Source: Paraescarpia echinospica
Taxonomy: Eukaryota; Annelida; Polychaeta; Sabellida; Siboglinidae
NCBI GenBank assembly: GCA_020002185.1
Contig: CM034532.1
Span: forward strand, 51,940,702-52,004,701
DNA: 64,000 nucleotides
Direction: 5' to 3'
The notes under the pieces were generated by a model that ran no database searches, was not told the DNA's origin, and saw only the letters and a program-made list of their open reading frames with translations. Of this stretch, positions 47,401 to 53,829 are shown piece by piece. Positions within the stretch are counted from its first letter, which is position 1, and each line of letters begins with the position of its first letter. A program made the translations under genes and the position numbers.

Positions 47401-48488
47401 TAGACGAAGAATATGAAACATGTCATCTTGAAAGCAACCTTGTTGTCCAGGAGAAGGAAGAGCAACTGTTTGGTGCATTGGGCACTGTACATCAACTGAC
47501 AATGAGTCAACAGTCATTGACCACCGTGTCCATACAGGCAATCACGGCCAGTGGAAATACCCCACACTAGGGGAATGTGTTGCAGGAGACCCACACCAAG
47601 TGCTTTCTGTAAAGCCAACTGGAGACTGGGTGGTCTCTTCCACGAGAAACATGACTTTTAAGCTAACTAATGGCAGAGAGATCACAAGGGCTATTGACAT
47701 GATGTAAAGGAAGATGAAACTGACAGTAGACGTAGATATGGACATCTAAAGGAGTGAGTGGATTAGGGCATTCTAAAAGGATTCATCATTTTACAAAAAT
47801 ATGTGTATGAGCTCACTAACAATTACTACACGACCAACAATAAAAAAGATATGCCAAAAACTATTTTATTTCATAAAGCCTATTTTTCAACATGAAAGTG
47901 ACTAGTCTGAGGCTTTTGAATATGCTTTTAATAGATTCCTTATACTTAAAAACATACAATTACACATAGTTACATCATTGATTGTAGCTCAATAATTGGT
48001 GAATTGAAGCTAAAACCGATTTGTCACTAAAAATTTGCACTTTGCGACTCTCATTTACGAATTTTTCACCGATTTAAAACAATTAATATTTTCTTTCTCG
48101 TGACATATGGCCAATGGCCATCAAATAAAAGTGGAGCCCCCGAGATCTGACATCACCAAAAAAGTGCCGGTTTCCCCCACCCCTAATAACTGGTAAATTT
48201 ACTTCAAAAAGTACCAAAACGGTGCACAAAAATCGTTCTGATAGTCTTGGTAACAGCCCATAGCATGACAGCACCGCGCGTACACTGCCGGCCACGCTTC
48301 GTTAACACCGTAACGACTAAGCAAGACTTAACTTCAAGTTGGCAACTTGGCAAGAGTGCGTTCCTCGTTGATTTAGTCATACTATTATTTTTATATGTAG
48401 TTATTAGTACACAAAAACATACTAACAATTAAAACGACCCACCAAGACCACGAGCACTACTCACCAGACTATCAATTTGTTTGACCAT
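26411..48488 (-). CDS. TXN: Thioredoxin, complete, 5 exons
   Basis: This is the small cytosolic or nuclear disulphide reductase that receives electrons from thioredoxin reductase and reduces protein disulphides. Exons in transcript order are 48465-48488, 39627-39731, 33565-33624, 27287-27352 and 26411-26479, joined by GT-AG introns all in phase 0. The product is 107 residues: it starts MVKQIDSL, has the active site [17 protein letters not shown], the core TLKVDVDD, the cis-proline loop [13 protein letters not shown], and ends MFKKYNDA. Length fits the usual 105-108. The only cysteines are the catalytic pair; the extra regulatory cysteines of vertebrate thioredoxin are absent. The introns total about 21.8 kb and hold most of the mobile elements listed between 27.3 and 48.2 kb. 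It is convergent with TMEM38. Confidence 0.97.
26480..27286 (-). other. Thioredoxin intron 4
   Basis: This intron is 807 bp and A+T-rich. A direct repeat ATCAAATACAATTCCAAGTA occurs near 26539 and 26622. Nothing else is recognised. Confidence 0.6.
27287..27352 (-). CDS. TXN: Thioredoxin exon 4
   Basis: The acceptor is GTTGCAG and the donor is GTC|GTAAGT. The exon encodes [20 protein letters not shown] then KV. It includes the cis-proline loop (MPT) that faces the active site. The acceptor is preceded directly by a tandem repeat and has little polypyrimidine tract. Confidence 0.96.
27355..27425 (+). repeat. 30-bp repeat, 3 copies, at a splice acceptor
   Basis: Units of the type CATCAACCAATCACTGACACA are repeated nearly three times and abut the 3' splice site of thioredoxin exon 4 on the - strand. 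Read in transcript direction they give repeated TGATTGGTTGAT sequences, each a possible branch point. Confidence 0.8.
27426..28055 (-). other. Part of thioredoxin intron 3
   Basis: Positions 27430-27530 contain imperfect repeats of ACTCGCCCATG and AGGCAACA. The remainder to the Tc1-like element is featureless. Confidence 0.5.
28056..29374 (+). mobile_element. Dead Tc1/mariner-like transposon
   Basis: The element is 1319 bp with inverted ends CAGTCA(C/T)TTGCAAAA and AAGACCAGGCA, flanked by TA on both sides, the Tc1/mariner target. It lies in thioredoxin intron 3. The transposase is readable in pieces on +: a helix-turn-helix part ([31 protein letters not shown]), the first catalytic Asp in VLFSDE, and the last catalytic region [12 protein letters not shown]. 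Frameshifts break the frame, and the segment carrying the second catalytic Asp is deleted between HMDIQ and KVATDFLKK near 28935. It cannot encode active transposase. Confidence 0.95.
28210..29206 (+). pseudogene. Tc1-like transposase pseudogene
   Basis: This is the cut-and-paste DDE transposase of the element. A start-like MGKNRL is followed at once by a stop; the frame then shifts at about 28250 and again near 28640-28750. The C-terminus ([17 protein letters not shown]) is intact and ends in TAA. The second catalytic aspartate motif is missing through an internal deletion of roughly 30 codons, estimated from usual family spacing. Confidence 0.92.
29375..30938 (-). other. Part of thioredoxin intron 3, nothing clear
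   Basis: No gene is seen. A tRNA-like CCTGGTACAGTGGTTAGCACCC near 29470 could be a decayed SINE head, but no B box follows at the right distance. The rest is A+T-rich. Confidence 0.4.
30935..33466 (+). mobile_element. 2.5-kb DNA transposon, family unassigned
   Basis: The element (30939-33462) has 14-bp inverted ends GGGCAATTCCATGA and TCATGGAATTGCCC, flanked by a TATT duplication on each side. Inside is a decayed gene with transposase-like motifs. The 13-mer GTCACTCCGTAAC recurs near both ends, always in the same orientation: 31306, 31472, 31493, then 33048, 33061 (one mismatch), 33257 and 33435. Such subterminal repeats may be transposase binding sites; this is inference. The element is in thioredoxin intron 3. 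I could not name the superfamily. Confidence 0.75.
31780..32570 (+). pseudogene. Decayed DDE-like transposase gene
   Basis: Readable + strand pieces in order are [19 protein letters not shown] near 31870 (frame broken), [20 protein letters not shown] near 31960, IEKIDFFSS near 32185, SITWNF near 32220 and then, after a one-base frame change, [20 protein letters not shown]. Further on is [12 protein letters not shown]. Acidic residues in a VDFxENY motif followed by a SHGKGxxDGxGG motif recur in repeat-encoded animal proteins and suggest an RNase-H-fold enzyme. A central part appears deleted between FFSS and SITWNF, and there are stops near 31930 and 32060. It is non-functional; the family assignment is tentative. 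Confidence 0.6.
33565..33624 (-). CDS. TXN: Thioredoxin exon 3
   Basis: The acceptor is TTCACAG and the donor is GAA|GTAAGT. The 60-bp exon encodes [20 protein letters not shown], the second helix and third strand of the fold with the conserved VDVDD. It is too short to be noticed as an open frame. Confidence 0.96.
33625..34340 (-). other. Part of thioredoxin intron 2
   Basis: No repeat or exon was recognised between exon 3 and the LTR retrotransposon. Confidence 0.5.
34346..34531 (-). repeat. 3' LTR of the Ty3-type element
   Basis: 186 bp with TGT...ACA ends, directly preceded in element orientation by the purine-rich tract. It contains AATAAATA-type sequence near 34510 on +. It is 185/186 identical to the other LTR. 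Confidence 0.95.
34587..38552 (-). CDS. Gag-Pol polyprotein of the Ty3-type element
   Basis: An intact 1321-residue frame. In order: Gag region (about 1-200); zinc knuckle [14 protein letters not shown] (about 220-235); protease with [13 protein letters not shown] (about 280-295); reverse transcriptase (about 420-610) with [32 protein letters not shown] and the catalytic box [10 protein letters not shown]; RNase H (about 700-800) with [16 protein letters not shown]; integrase (about 940-1180) with an HHCC finger ([16 protein letters not shown]), [35 protein letters not shown] and NGQVERAV. The first position of the usual YxDD box is Ile and the second His. The pro-order (RT, RNase H, then integrase) defines Ty3/gypsy rather than Copia. 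No stop or frameshift is seen, so it may be active. Confidence 0.97.
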   Translation of the reverse strand: MATSNIPMPKPLNINDKSVAILWKAWRKTWSRFEIATGIDEASDNKKVYDAFQYADGESEDNLEDVLRKFEGHCNPRQNTIFERYKFQCRNQEAGESGAQYMTELRHAADSCDFGGITTSQIIRDRFVHGLRDAKVRERLLRENALTLERAYEMVQAAEAMVVQTHAMSGDQAVCTVQAPNRFRGRDQGHKDREGRVVCKNFPYDHGPRSCPAYGKECRKCGKKNHFQSKCHNKSIRQVQTSASDDEYSVGTLRVNSVGIRRRAMITLGLGDDGVPVPFQIDSGADCCVLPRDEYVRATGDRSLANLRPIKLVIVTYTGARETALGQCKLLVTRRGVKHRIVFNILQGKYTPILSLAASEGMWLLKIHDCDSLDSVYSVCATTAGLTANDVLAEYSDVFKGVGRLKDTYTIQIDESVRPVVHAPRRVPVPLREQLREKLDELVADAIIAPVTEATDWVSSMVVVQKPNGKIRLCLDPKDLNTAIRREHYPIPTIEEVSTRLKQASFFTVMDAKNGFWQISLDDKSSMLTCFNTPFGRYRWLRMSFGINSAPEIWQRSMNQLVEGLAGIEVIHDDFLIVGCGAIDEQAEADHDQNLRAFLERARERNLRLNAGKMKLKLTEVPYIGHILTRSGLRVDPTKVEAIVRMPVPEDVKAVQRLLGTVNYLAKFVPHLSAILEPLRHLVNKEIEWSWLHIHEQAFNEMKRALTTTPVLQYYDVTKAVCIQCDASDSGLGAGLLQDGLPVVYASRALTATERNYAQIEKELLAIVFACERFDQYIYGRENVSVQSDHKPLEAIFRKPLVTAPKRLQRMMLCLQRYTLDVTYTRGIDMHIADTLSRAYIPGEPSVHAVNIAEIDMTKGLSVSPSRLKELQAATGEDRVLQKLIRVTVDGWPLQKSDTDLDLRAYYSVRHELTVQDGLLFKDSRIVVPARLRKDIISSIHRSHQGIQGCIRIAKDTVYWPLMNQQIADYVSQCSVCNSHRPDQCKEPMLPHDVPGRPWAKVGADLFELHGQHYLVLVDYYSNFFELMRLTSSTRAKCVIDAMRSQFARHGSPELLMSDNGPQFSCGEFQEFAKKWDIEHITSSPRYAQSNGQVERAVGTVKNLVKKAIDDGGDIQLALLSFRNTVREGYSASPAQLLFGRRCRTLLPTQRRMLKPKLAVNVSRDRAANKKAQCAQYNRSAHYLAPIALGSAIRMKLPGDETWTLGECTKQLSHRSYAVLINGHVYRRNRRALRVVDERLPASLLDSSRAAPSTHREESCPEESPSWEDSAPPDDSPTHEDASCREDVELTPVTPARVTPSPTRRETPARRPPAYLADYQQ
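38686..38871 (-). repeat. 5' LTR of the Ty3-type element
   Basis: 186 bp, upstream in element orientation. It is followed on the - strand by the primer-binding site TGGTGTCAG and then the gag-pol leader. It presumably carries the promoter. Confidence 0.95.
38877..39626 (-). other. Part of thioredoxin intron 2
   Basis: Nothing recognisable between the retrotransposon and exon 2. A 93-codon + frame at 39075 has no family resemblance. Confidence 0.5.
39627..39731 (-). CDS. TXN: Thioredoxin exon 2 (active site)
   Basis: The acceptor is GTTGTAG and the donor is GAG|GTAAAC. The 105-bp exon encodes [20 protein letters not shown] then [15 protein letters not shown]. The CGPC motif holds the two redox cysteines; the preceding Trp and the buried Asp of VIDFF are also conserved. 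Confidence 0.97.
39732..41880 (-). other. Part of thioredoxin intron 1
   Basis: A+T-rich intron. It contains the MITE at 40449-40607; otherwise no element or exon was recognised. Confidence 0.5.
40446..40610. mobile_element. Harbinger-like MITE, 159 bp
   Basis: The element at 40449-40607 has perfect 14-bp inverted ends TGCTGCGTTCCAAT and ATTGGAACGCAGCA. TAA is duplicated on both sides, the 3-bp TWA-type target expected for PIF/Harbinger elements. There is no coding capacity. The superfamily call rests on target site and length only. Confidence 0.75.
41881..42182 (+). repeat. 43-bp tandem repeat, 7 copies
   Basis: Units contain AACCATTAACGTAATCACAA, TTATAATGACGATTACATGC and AAAA. Copies are almost identical (one has ATTC in place of ATGC), pointing to recent expansion. 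It lies in thioredoxin intron 1. Confidence 0.97.
42183..43451 (-). other. Part of thioredoxin intron 1
   Basis: A short GT run lies at 42355-42370. No gene, element end or other structure was recognised. Confidence 0.5.
43452..43803 (+). repeat. 22-bp minisatellite, 16 copies
   Basis: The unit is CCTGGTCGCAATGCTCCAAC plus CG or AG. The period is not a multiple of three and the unit lacks stops on both strands, so all six frames are open across the array; none is a gene. Degenerate copies in both orientations continue at 43803-44045, such as GTGGTGCATTGCGACCAGG near 43930. Confidence 0.97.
45757..46330 (+). repeat. Local duplications inside the 3.8-kb element
   Basis: GATACACTGGAAGTACAAAT occurs at 45757 and 45985. 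A block of about 135 bp with AAATAAACACAACTTGCAAT, AAATCAATAGTTTTGA and AGGCAACTGTTCAGTCTAAC is repeated at about 46108 and 46243, with a weaker copy near 45815. No function is evident. Confidence 0.8.
46470..46860 (+). repeat. Dispersed repeat shared with 12250-12640
   Basis: Two imperfect tandem blocks contain ATGATTCAATCAAATACAGA and CCTAAGAT followed by TCTATGCAAAAT, then GCAGCTAACGGCGGACAGCA. An inverted copy lies at 12250-12640. It is interior to the 3.8-kb element. Confidence 0.8.
46970..47710 (+). pseudogene. Decayed coding region of the 3.8-kb element
   Basis: Protein-like + strand stretches run in order: [20 protein letters not shown], then [20 protein letters not shown], a stop, [32 protein letters not shown], then [40 protein letters not shown] and, after a frame change, [17 protein letters not shown]. 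Charged, low-repeat composition in successive frames looks like a once-coding gene broken by stops and shifts. I do not recognise the family. Being inside the inverted repeats, it may be an accessory or transposase gene of this element. Confidence 0.45.
48193..48464 (-). other. Start of thioredoxin intron 1
   Basis: This is a short intron segment between the transposon and exon 1, with a few CpG-containing stretches. No element was recognised. Confidence 0.5.
48465..48488 (-). CDS. TXN: Thioredoxin exon 1 (start codon)
   Basis: This encodes MVKQIDSL and ends at donor CTG|GTGAGT, phase 0. The ATG context is TTCATCATGGTC. It is the only exon with a start that fits the phase of exon 2, and MVKQI is the typical N-terminus of animal thioredoxin. 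Confidence 0.92.
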
Positions 48489-48786
48489 GATGAACAACTT
48501 TACGGCGAAACTAACGAAACAACACACACTTTCGGTGAACACTCCTCCGGAAATGAGGTGAAACAAATTGGTTCAGTTTTGCCGCTAGATGCCACTGTTA
48601 AATTATATGCCGCCATCTGGCGGATAACGACATAGTTATTGAATAAGCCGGTCTGGATTTTGGTTCTGAATTCTGCAACAACCTCCACGTATACCATCCC
48701 ACATAACATTTAGTTGGCCACCGCCTACCATTTCGATTGAACTGTAGTTACGGTTGAACGGTGTGGTTAATTCGGGGGGTGCGTTT
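48489..48786 (-). promoter_or_regulatory. Thioredoxin 5' flank, probable promoter
   Basis: The region just upstream of the start codon, with CpG-containing stretches and a small inverted motif GCCGCCATCTGGCGG near 48610. No TATA box or antioxidant-response element was seen. The promoter call rests on position only. Confidence 0.4.
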
Positions 48787-49050
48787 TCAACCTGGCTGGC
48801 AGGTTCCAAGAAATCTCCAACTGCATGCACGCATTGAAGCTCTCAACCCCCTCCTTAAATTTAGATTTGCGCCACGTACTGCAAGGTCTGCCTTTGAAGC
48901 ACCATACAGTCTTTCAACTGCATCCCCTAAGACCTCGAGCGGAATTCTTTTCCTCAAGCGAAACTCTTGTATTTCAGCGAGGGAGTCCATACGCATGCAC
49001 CCATCGCACGCCCACCGTACCCACCATAGACGTAAACTTTTTTGGTGGAG
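48787..49050 (-). pseudogene. Possible retroelement Gag fragment
   Basis: On the - strand, MRMDSLAEIQEFRLRKRIPL and EVLGDAVERLYGASKADLAV resemble the helical segment of retroelement Gag proteins (arginine-rich, then LGDxxERL). It is short, ends at a stop and has no neighbouring Pol. Chance is a real alternative. Confidence 0.35.
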
Positions 49051-49190
49051 TATAATAATACATTTATTCGTACTAAAAAATGTACAATTCGACTAAATCA
49101 ATGTATATAAGTTACTGTGTACATAAAACAGTAAGCAATGAGCGGAGCTCGTCAGTGGCTAAAAAAGAAGAGCTACCCGCATTATCTATA

Positions 49191-50683
49191 TTATGTAATA
49201 CATCTTTTGCAAATGAGACTACATACTAGTTCATCATCCAGCCCCTCCTGGTAGTGGTCTTGAATCATACCATAAAACTGATTAGACTTCATTCGAAAGA
49301 ATGTCATGGCATCAAGTTTGTATTTGGACATGATATAGTTAAAACCTTTAGACATGTATGACCCACTACCTTGAAGGGCTAGATGAAAGAGCATTTTCAA
49401 ACTGGAGTTACTGCATTTCAAGCAACTCTGCATAAATCGTACCATTCGATTCATAATTTGAATTTGAATTGGTAAACAGTCTGCTAAAAGTGGCACCATA
49501 TTACAATGCGTGCAAACTGGTAGATTAAACAGTTTTCTGATACCTTTGCGCCACGTAGTATAAAACATATCAAGATGTTTGTTTTGTAAGTTCCACAGAC
49601 ATACACCACAGAAAGATGTACAGTACGACATATATAATTGACGTTTTATGTTTATATTACAAAACCCAAAATTAGCAGATAATGCATTTACACGCCATAT
49701 AAAATCATGACACATATCTTTTACCATAGCCTGGTGAGTGTCAGGACCAATAATGTGGCCTAAATGCAACCATTTTTTACTATGTTTCACTTTTAAACCA
49801 TCAAAGTAAAATGGGCAGTCGGTACCACTGCCATATTTAATAAGTTGACATTTTGCCGGGTTGAATTGTAAATCATATTCATATGCAAATTTTAGACATA
49901 TATCACACATTTTGTTCAATGCATATATCGATGGAGCTACCAAAGATATATCATCAGCATAGCCAACAGCACCATAGTACTTATGACCAATCATACAGCC
50001 AAAACCAGACATGCAGAGTCTTGTTAACATTTCATTAATGTAGATTGAAAATAAAATGGGGGACAACACCCCACCCTGCTTCACACCATTGGTAGTGGAG
50101 AAATGCAATGACATGGAATCGTTCCATGATATATTTAAATGTTGATTAGTGTACATATAAAGTAAACATCTTATTAAAAGGGGATTCATTCCTCTTTCAA
50201 TCAGTAAATTAAAAAGTTTAACATAATTTATTTTATCAAATGCTTTAGTCGCATCTAGTAATAACACGTAAACATCCGATTTATTCTGCTGGAAATATTC
50301 ACAGTCTCCATTAACGCAAATGTACATTTTGCTGTAGAGCTTTGAGGCTTGAAACCAAACTGTAGATCACTTGTTTTAAGAGCATCAGAACTTTTTATCA
50401 TTATAACCCAATCAAATATTTTCGATAGAGGGCTGTTAAGGGCAATGGCTCGATAGTTATCAGAATTATTTGCTGATTTCCTCTTGTTTTTTACCAGAGG
50501 TTGAATTGTTGAAATATTAAAACCATCCGGGGTATACCCGTGATATATCATTGCTGTGAATAGCAAAGAAAGAAAATCATGTAATTTGTTAGGTGCATTA
50601 ATAAAGTGGTCGGTATATATAACGCCATATCCATCACATTTGTTACTCTTAACATGATTAATGCCATTCAAAACATCATCCAC
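49191..50683 (-). pseudogene. Reverse transcriptase pseudogene of LINE A
   Basis: Two frames overlap near 50300: the upstream one ends after STAKCTFALMETVNI and the downstream one resumes at FQQNKSDVYVLLLDATKAFD, a single frameshift. All core motifs including YADD are intact. The enzyme would copy RNA at a nicked target site. Confidence 0.92.
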
Positions 50684-51425
50684 CGTAATAGTATTTTCAC
50701 CTTCGTTACTACTTTACTATGTATGTTTTGTAGCAATGACGTCATATCCTCTTCATTATAGGCTACTGAATTATAAAAGTCCTCATACTTAGTAGCAGTG
50801 TTTAGAAATATTTTTGTCTCCTGTCACTTCATCAACCATGTTGGGTAGCATATTGTTCTTTGTAACTTTACCTACTTCTTTCCAGAAGTCCCTATTTTTA
50901 TTTCCAAGTAAAGCTGTCGTCATACTTTCTTTTTTAACATTATATTTTGATTACGTTTAACAAAACGAACTGCTCTGTGATATTGAGAGCGTGATCTGCG
51001 CATGACGTCAGCAATAACAGCATTGCGAGGAGAGCCACAATCTTTCCATACATTATGCCAAAACATTGACGCTTCTCTGTATGGTTTAACGTGCTCATTC
51101 CAACCCGCTATTACCTTCGAATTTCCCTGTTTTGAAGTATGTGGAATGGAGTTTTGACAAGCTCTTATACAACAATCCATTATTGAATCATGAAATATCT
51201 GAATATCATGACAATGCGTTAACCTGCTAGGACAATGTTTATCGCGGCATTCTAGAGAATGCCATGGTATAGATATTTCGTCAATCATTCTTTCTAAAAC
51301 CTTGCTGTACTGACTTAAGTTACAGTCTGACGCTTCTTGCCATTTAGAAGAAGGTGAACAATAATTAACATCTAAACTCAAGGTAAGAACCAGTGGCGAA
51401 TGAAATGATAAATTTGCACCATCAT
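49191..51425 (-). mobile_element. LINE remnant A, 5' truncated and broken
   Basis: A non-LTR retrotransposon on the - strand. It begins within the end of the endonuclease domain (HSPLVLTLSLDV near 51400), continues through the linker, then reverse transcriptase with YRAIALNSPLSKIFD, LLLDATKAFDKINYVKLFN, GVKQGGVLSPILFSIYINEM and the catalytic YADD in GYADDISLVAP. Frameshifts near 50300 and in 50690-50920 break the frame. A C-terminal region with scattered cysteines follows to 49191. The clade was not determined. Confidence 0.92.
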
Positions 51426-51429
51426 GCAT

Positions 51430-51545
51430 AGTATAATTGTGTGTGGGTGTGTGCGTGCGTGCGTGCCTGTACGCACATGCGTGCGCCAGTTCGTGTGCGT
51501 ATTGCGCGTATGCGTGCGTGCGTGCGTTCGTACAAGGGGGGTTGC
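51430..51545 (+). repeat. GT/GC-rich simple repeat
   Basis: GTGTGTGGGTGTGTGCGTGC and similar alternating purine-pyrimidine sequence, a potential Z-DNA tract. It sits exactly between the two LINE remnants. Confidence 0.85.
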
Positions 51546-51684
51546 CAGCCGGCCTGCGTGCAGGATTCTCTGGTGATAGCGTGTGCATGTGCGTGATTGC
51601 AGATATAGTGGTACACTGTACACAACTTTTTTTTATTATATTTGGTCAAGTACGTAACACAAAAATATGGAATCAGTCATCAGA

Positions 51685-53819
51685 CACCCTGCACATTGGG
51701 CGTATTTGAATTTGTTAGATCTGGGAGGTCATTAATATATAGAACAAACAGTAAGGATCCTAGAACGGAACCCTGGGTTATCCCTGATATTACCTCTTTC
51801 CAGCTAGACTCATCTCCATTTACTGAAACTTTTTGTTTTCTATCTGTGATGAATGATTCTATCCAGTTAATCAGTTCTGAAATGTTGAAGCTTTTTAATT
51901 TACTAATTAATCTTTTGTGTGGCATGGTGTCAAAGGCTTTTTATAAATCCATATATATAACATCAGTGTGCTTGCCCTTATCCATTTCTTCAGTCCAGTC
52001 ATCTATTATTTTGATTAATTGTAGAACTGTTGATCGGCCAGATATAAATCCATATTGTTTTTGACTAAATAGATTATTTACTTTCATGTAGTTTGTAATG
52101 TGATTTCTGATAATTTTTTCCATACATTTACAAACTATGCTCGTTAAACTTATTGGGCGGTAGTTACTAGCTAGTTTCTTGTTTCCTTTTTTTTAAATTG
52201 CTGATATTTTAGCCTCTTTCCAGTCATTGGGAATGCAGGAAGTTTTAATCGACGTTTCAAAAATTTGTTTTAAGGGTTGACAAATACTTGCAGACAACTC
52301 ATTTAGTAGCCTGGCGCCTATTCCATCTGGGCCAGGCGATTTGCTTATATTAAGTTGTTTTAACGTCAGTAGTATTATATTTTCAGTTAATTTTAATTTG
52401 TCCATCGCATGTTTATTGTTTACTTTAGATCTGGTTGGTATAGGCCCTGACTGTTCTTTGGTGAATACACTGGAGAAATAGTCAGCAAGTATATTTGCTT
52501 TTTCTTCATCTTCATTCGTTGTTTGAGATTTTAGGTTGGTGGGGTCTATGTTCAGTTCCCCAATTCCTTGTTTGATTGTAGTTTTTGATTTATAATATTT
52601 CCAAAAGACTTTGGGGTTTTTCTTGGTCTGGGATGCTAAGTTTCGTTCAAATTCCTTTCGGAGCTTTCTGGTTAGAGCTCGGATTTTATTTCTGCTTTTA
52701 CAATACTCTAGATATTTTGTTCCATCCCTTGTTTCCATGTATCTTGTCCATAATTTATTTTTATGTCTAATTAGTTTTCTTGTATTAGCATCCAGGGGGA
52801 TGTTTCCCTTTCTATTATTTGGAACTATTTTTTGAGGTACATATTTATCCTCTAGTGAGTTTAGTAATGTTTTGAAGATTTCCCATTGATCGTTAACATT
52901 ATCCTTACAGTCTTTAAATTTTTCTTCCCAGTTAATATTTGAACATTCTCTCCTCATTGCATCATAGTTTGCCACATTATATAGCTTCTTTTTTTTAGTA
53001 TAATTACTTGTTATAAAGTTGCACACTATACTGAATTTAAGTACACAATGGTCACTTTTGCCCAGAGGGCTAAGGTACTCTAGTTCTCCTACATTATCTT
53101 CGTCATTAGATAGAATCAGATCTAACAGGTTTGTGTTAGTTATGCCTCGTCCTCTGGTGGGGTTTGACCATGAAGGTGTCTCTAAGGCATTCCACAAATT
53201 TAAAGTTTAAATTGTTGGGGTTATTTGATTTGGTCATCCAATGATTCCAATTTATGTCAGGGAGGTTGAGATCTCCAGTAATTACGATGTGAGAGTATTT
53301 ATGTTGTGATATTGATCTGATCATATTTAGAAGTTCTACATTATTTTCTTCAGATCCCCCATCACTTCTGTATATGCATCCAAAAAGAAGTTTGTTTTTA
53401 TTCTTTAATTTGATTTCTATAAATAAGCATTCTTTGAAAGTTGTGACTACCGGTAGGTTTATATACTCTGCATGCAGGGAATTTAGCACATATATTATAA
53501 TACCTCTTCCTTCAGTATTTTCTAAATTTTTTGAGAATAACATGTAACCTTCTAAGGAAAATTCTGGTGTTGTTACAGAACATTTAGGGTTTTTGGGTTT
53601 TACTTCATTAATTGCTATTATGTGGGGTTTTAGTTCTTTCATTCTTTGTTCAAATTCATTTTGTTTGTTCCTTAATTGGTCTGCATTGGTGTAAAAACAC
53701 TGAATGCTGCCTATCTCATTAAGATTATATTTGTTTACGTTCGTTTTCCCATCTGTTGTTCTAGGTGGATGTGTACTCTTTATTAGCTTTTCCTTATCTT
53801 TTTTATTCTTCTTTCCCAT
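51685..53819 (-). pseudogene. LINE B ORF2 (endonuclease and partial RT)
   Basis: Endonuclease landmarks are IQCFYTNADQLRNKQNEF, IAINEVKPKN, FGCIYRSDGGSEEN, VITGDLNLPDINW and, after a frameshift, SDHCVLKFSIV. The linker is rich in Lys and Arg. RT landmarks are SKSPGPDGIGARLLNEL, SNYRPISLTSIVCKCMEKII, QYGFISGRSTVLQLIKIIDD, a stop inside DVIYMDL*KAFDTMPHKRL and GSVLGSLLFVLYINDLPDLT. The catalytic YADD region is missing. Confidence 0.93.
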
Positions 53820-53829
53820 GGTGGACCCC

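Larger units (their letters stand above)
44345..48192 (+). mobile_element. 3.8-kb DNA transposon with long inverted repeats
   Basis: The element (44352-48185) begins TAGGGGTGGGGG and ends with the reverse complement. The inverted repeats run about 350 bp: shared segments include CAGATCTC(A/G)GGGGCTCCA, TTATTTGATGGCCAT and AAGGAATCTATTAAAA, found at 44352-44710 and, inverted, at 47850-48185. ATAACTG (7 bp, 8 if the end base is ambiguous) flanks both sides. The interior carries decayed coding sequence and duplicated non-coding blocks. It lies in thioredoxin intron 1. An 8-bp target and TAGGG end would suit a hAT or P-like element, but the long inverted repeats are unusual for hAT. Confidence 0.8.

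Noticed and set aside
48761..49096. 111-codon + frame near the thioredoxin promoter
   Set aside because: The opposite strand gives a better, Gag-like reading; the + frame has no recognisable features.
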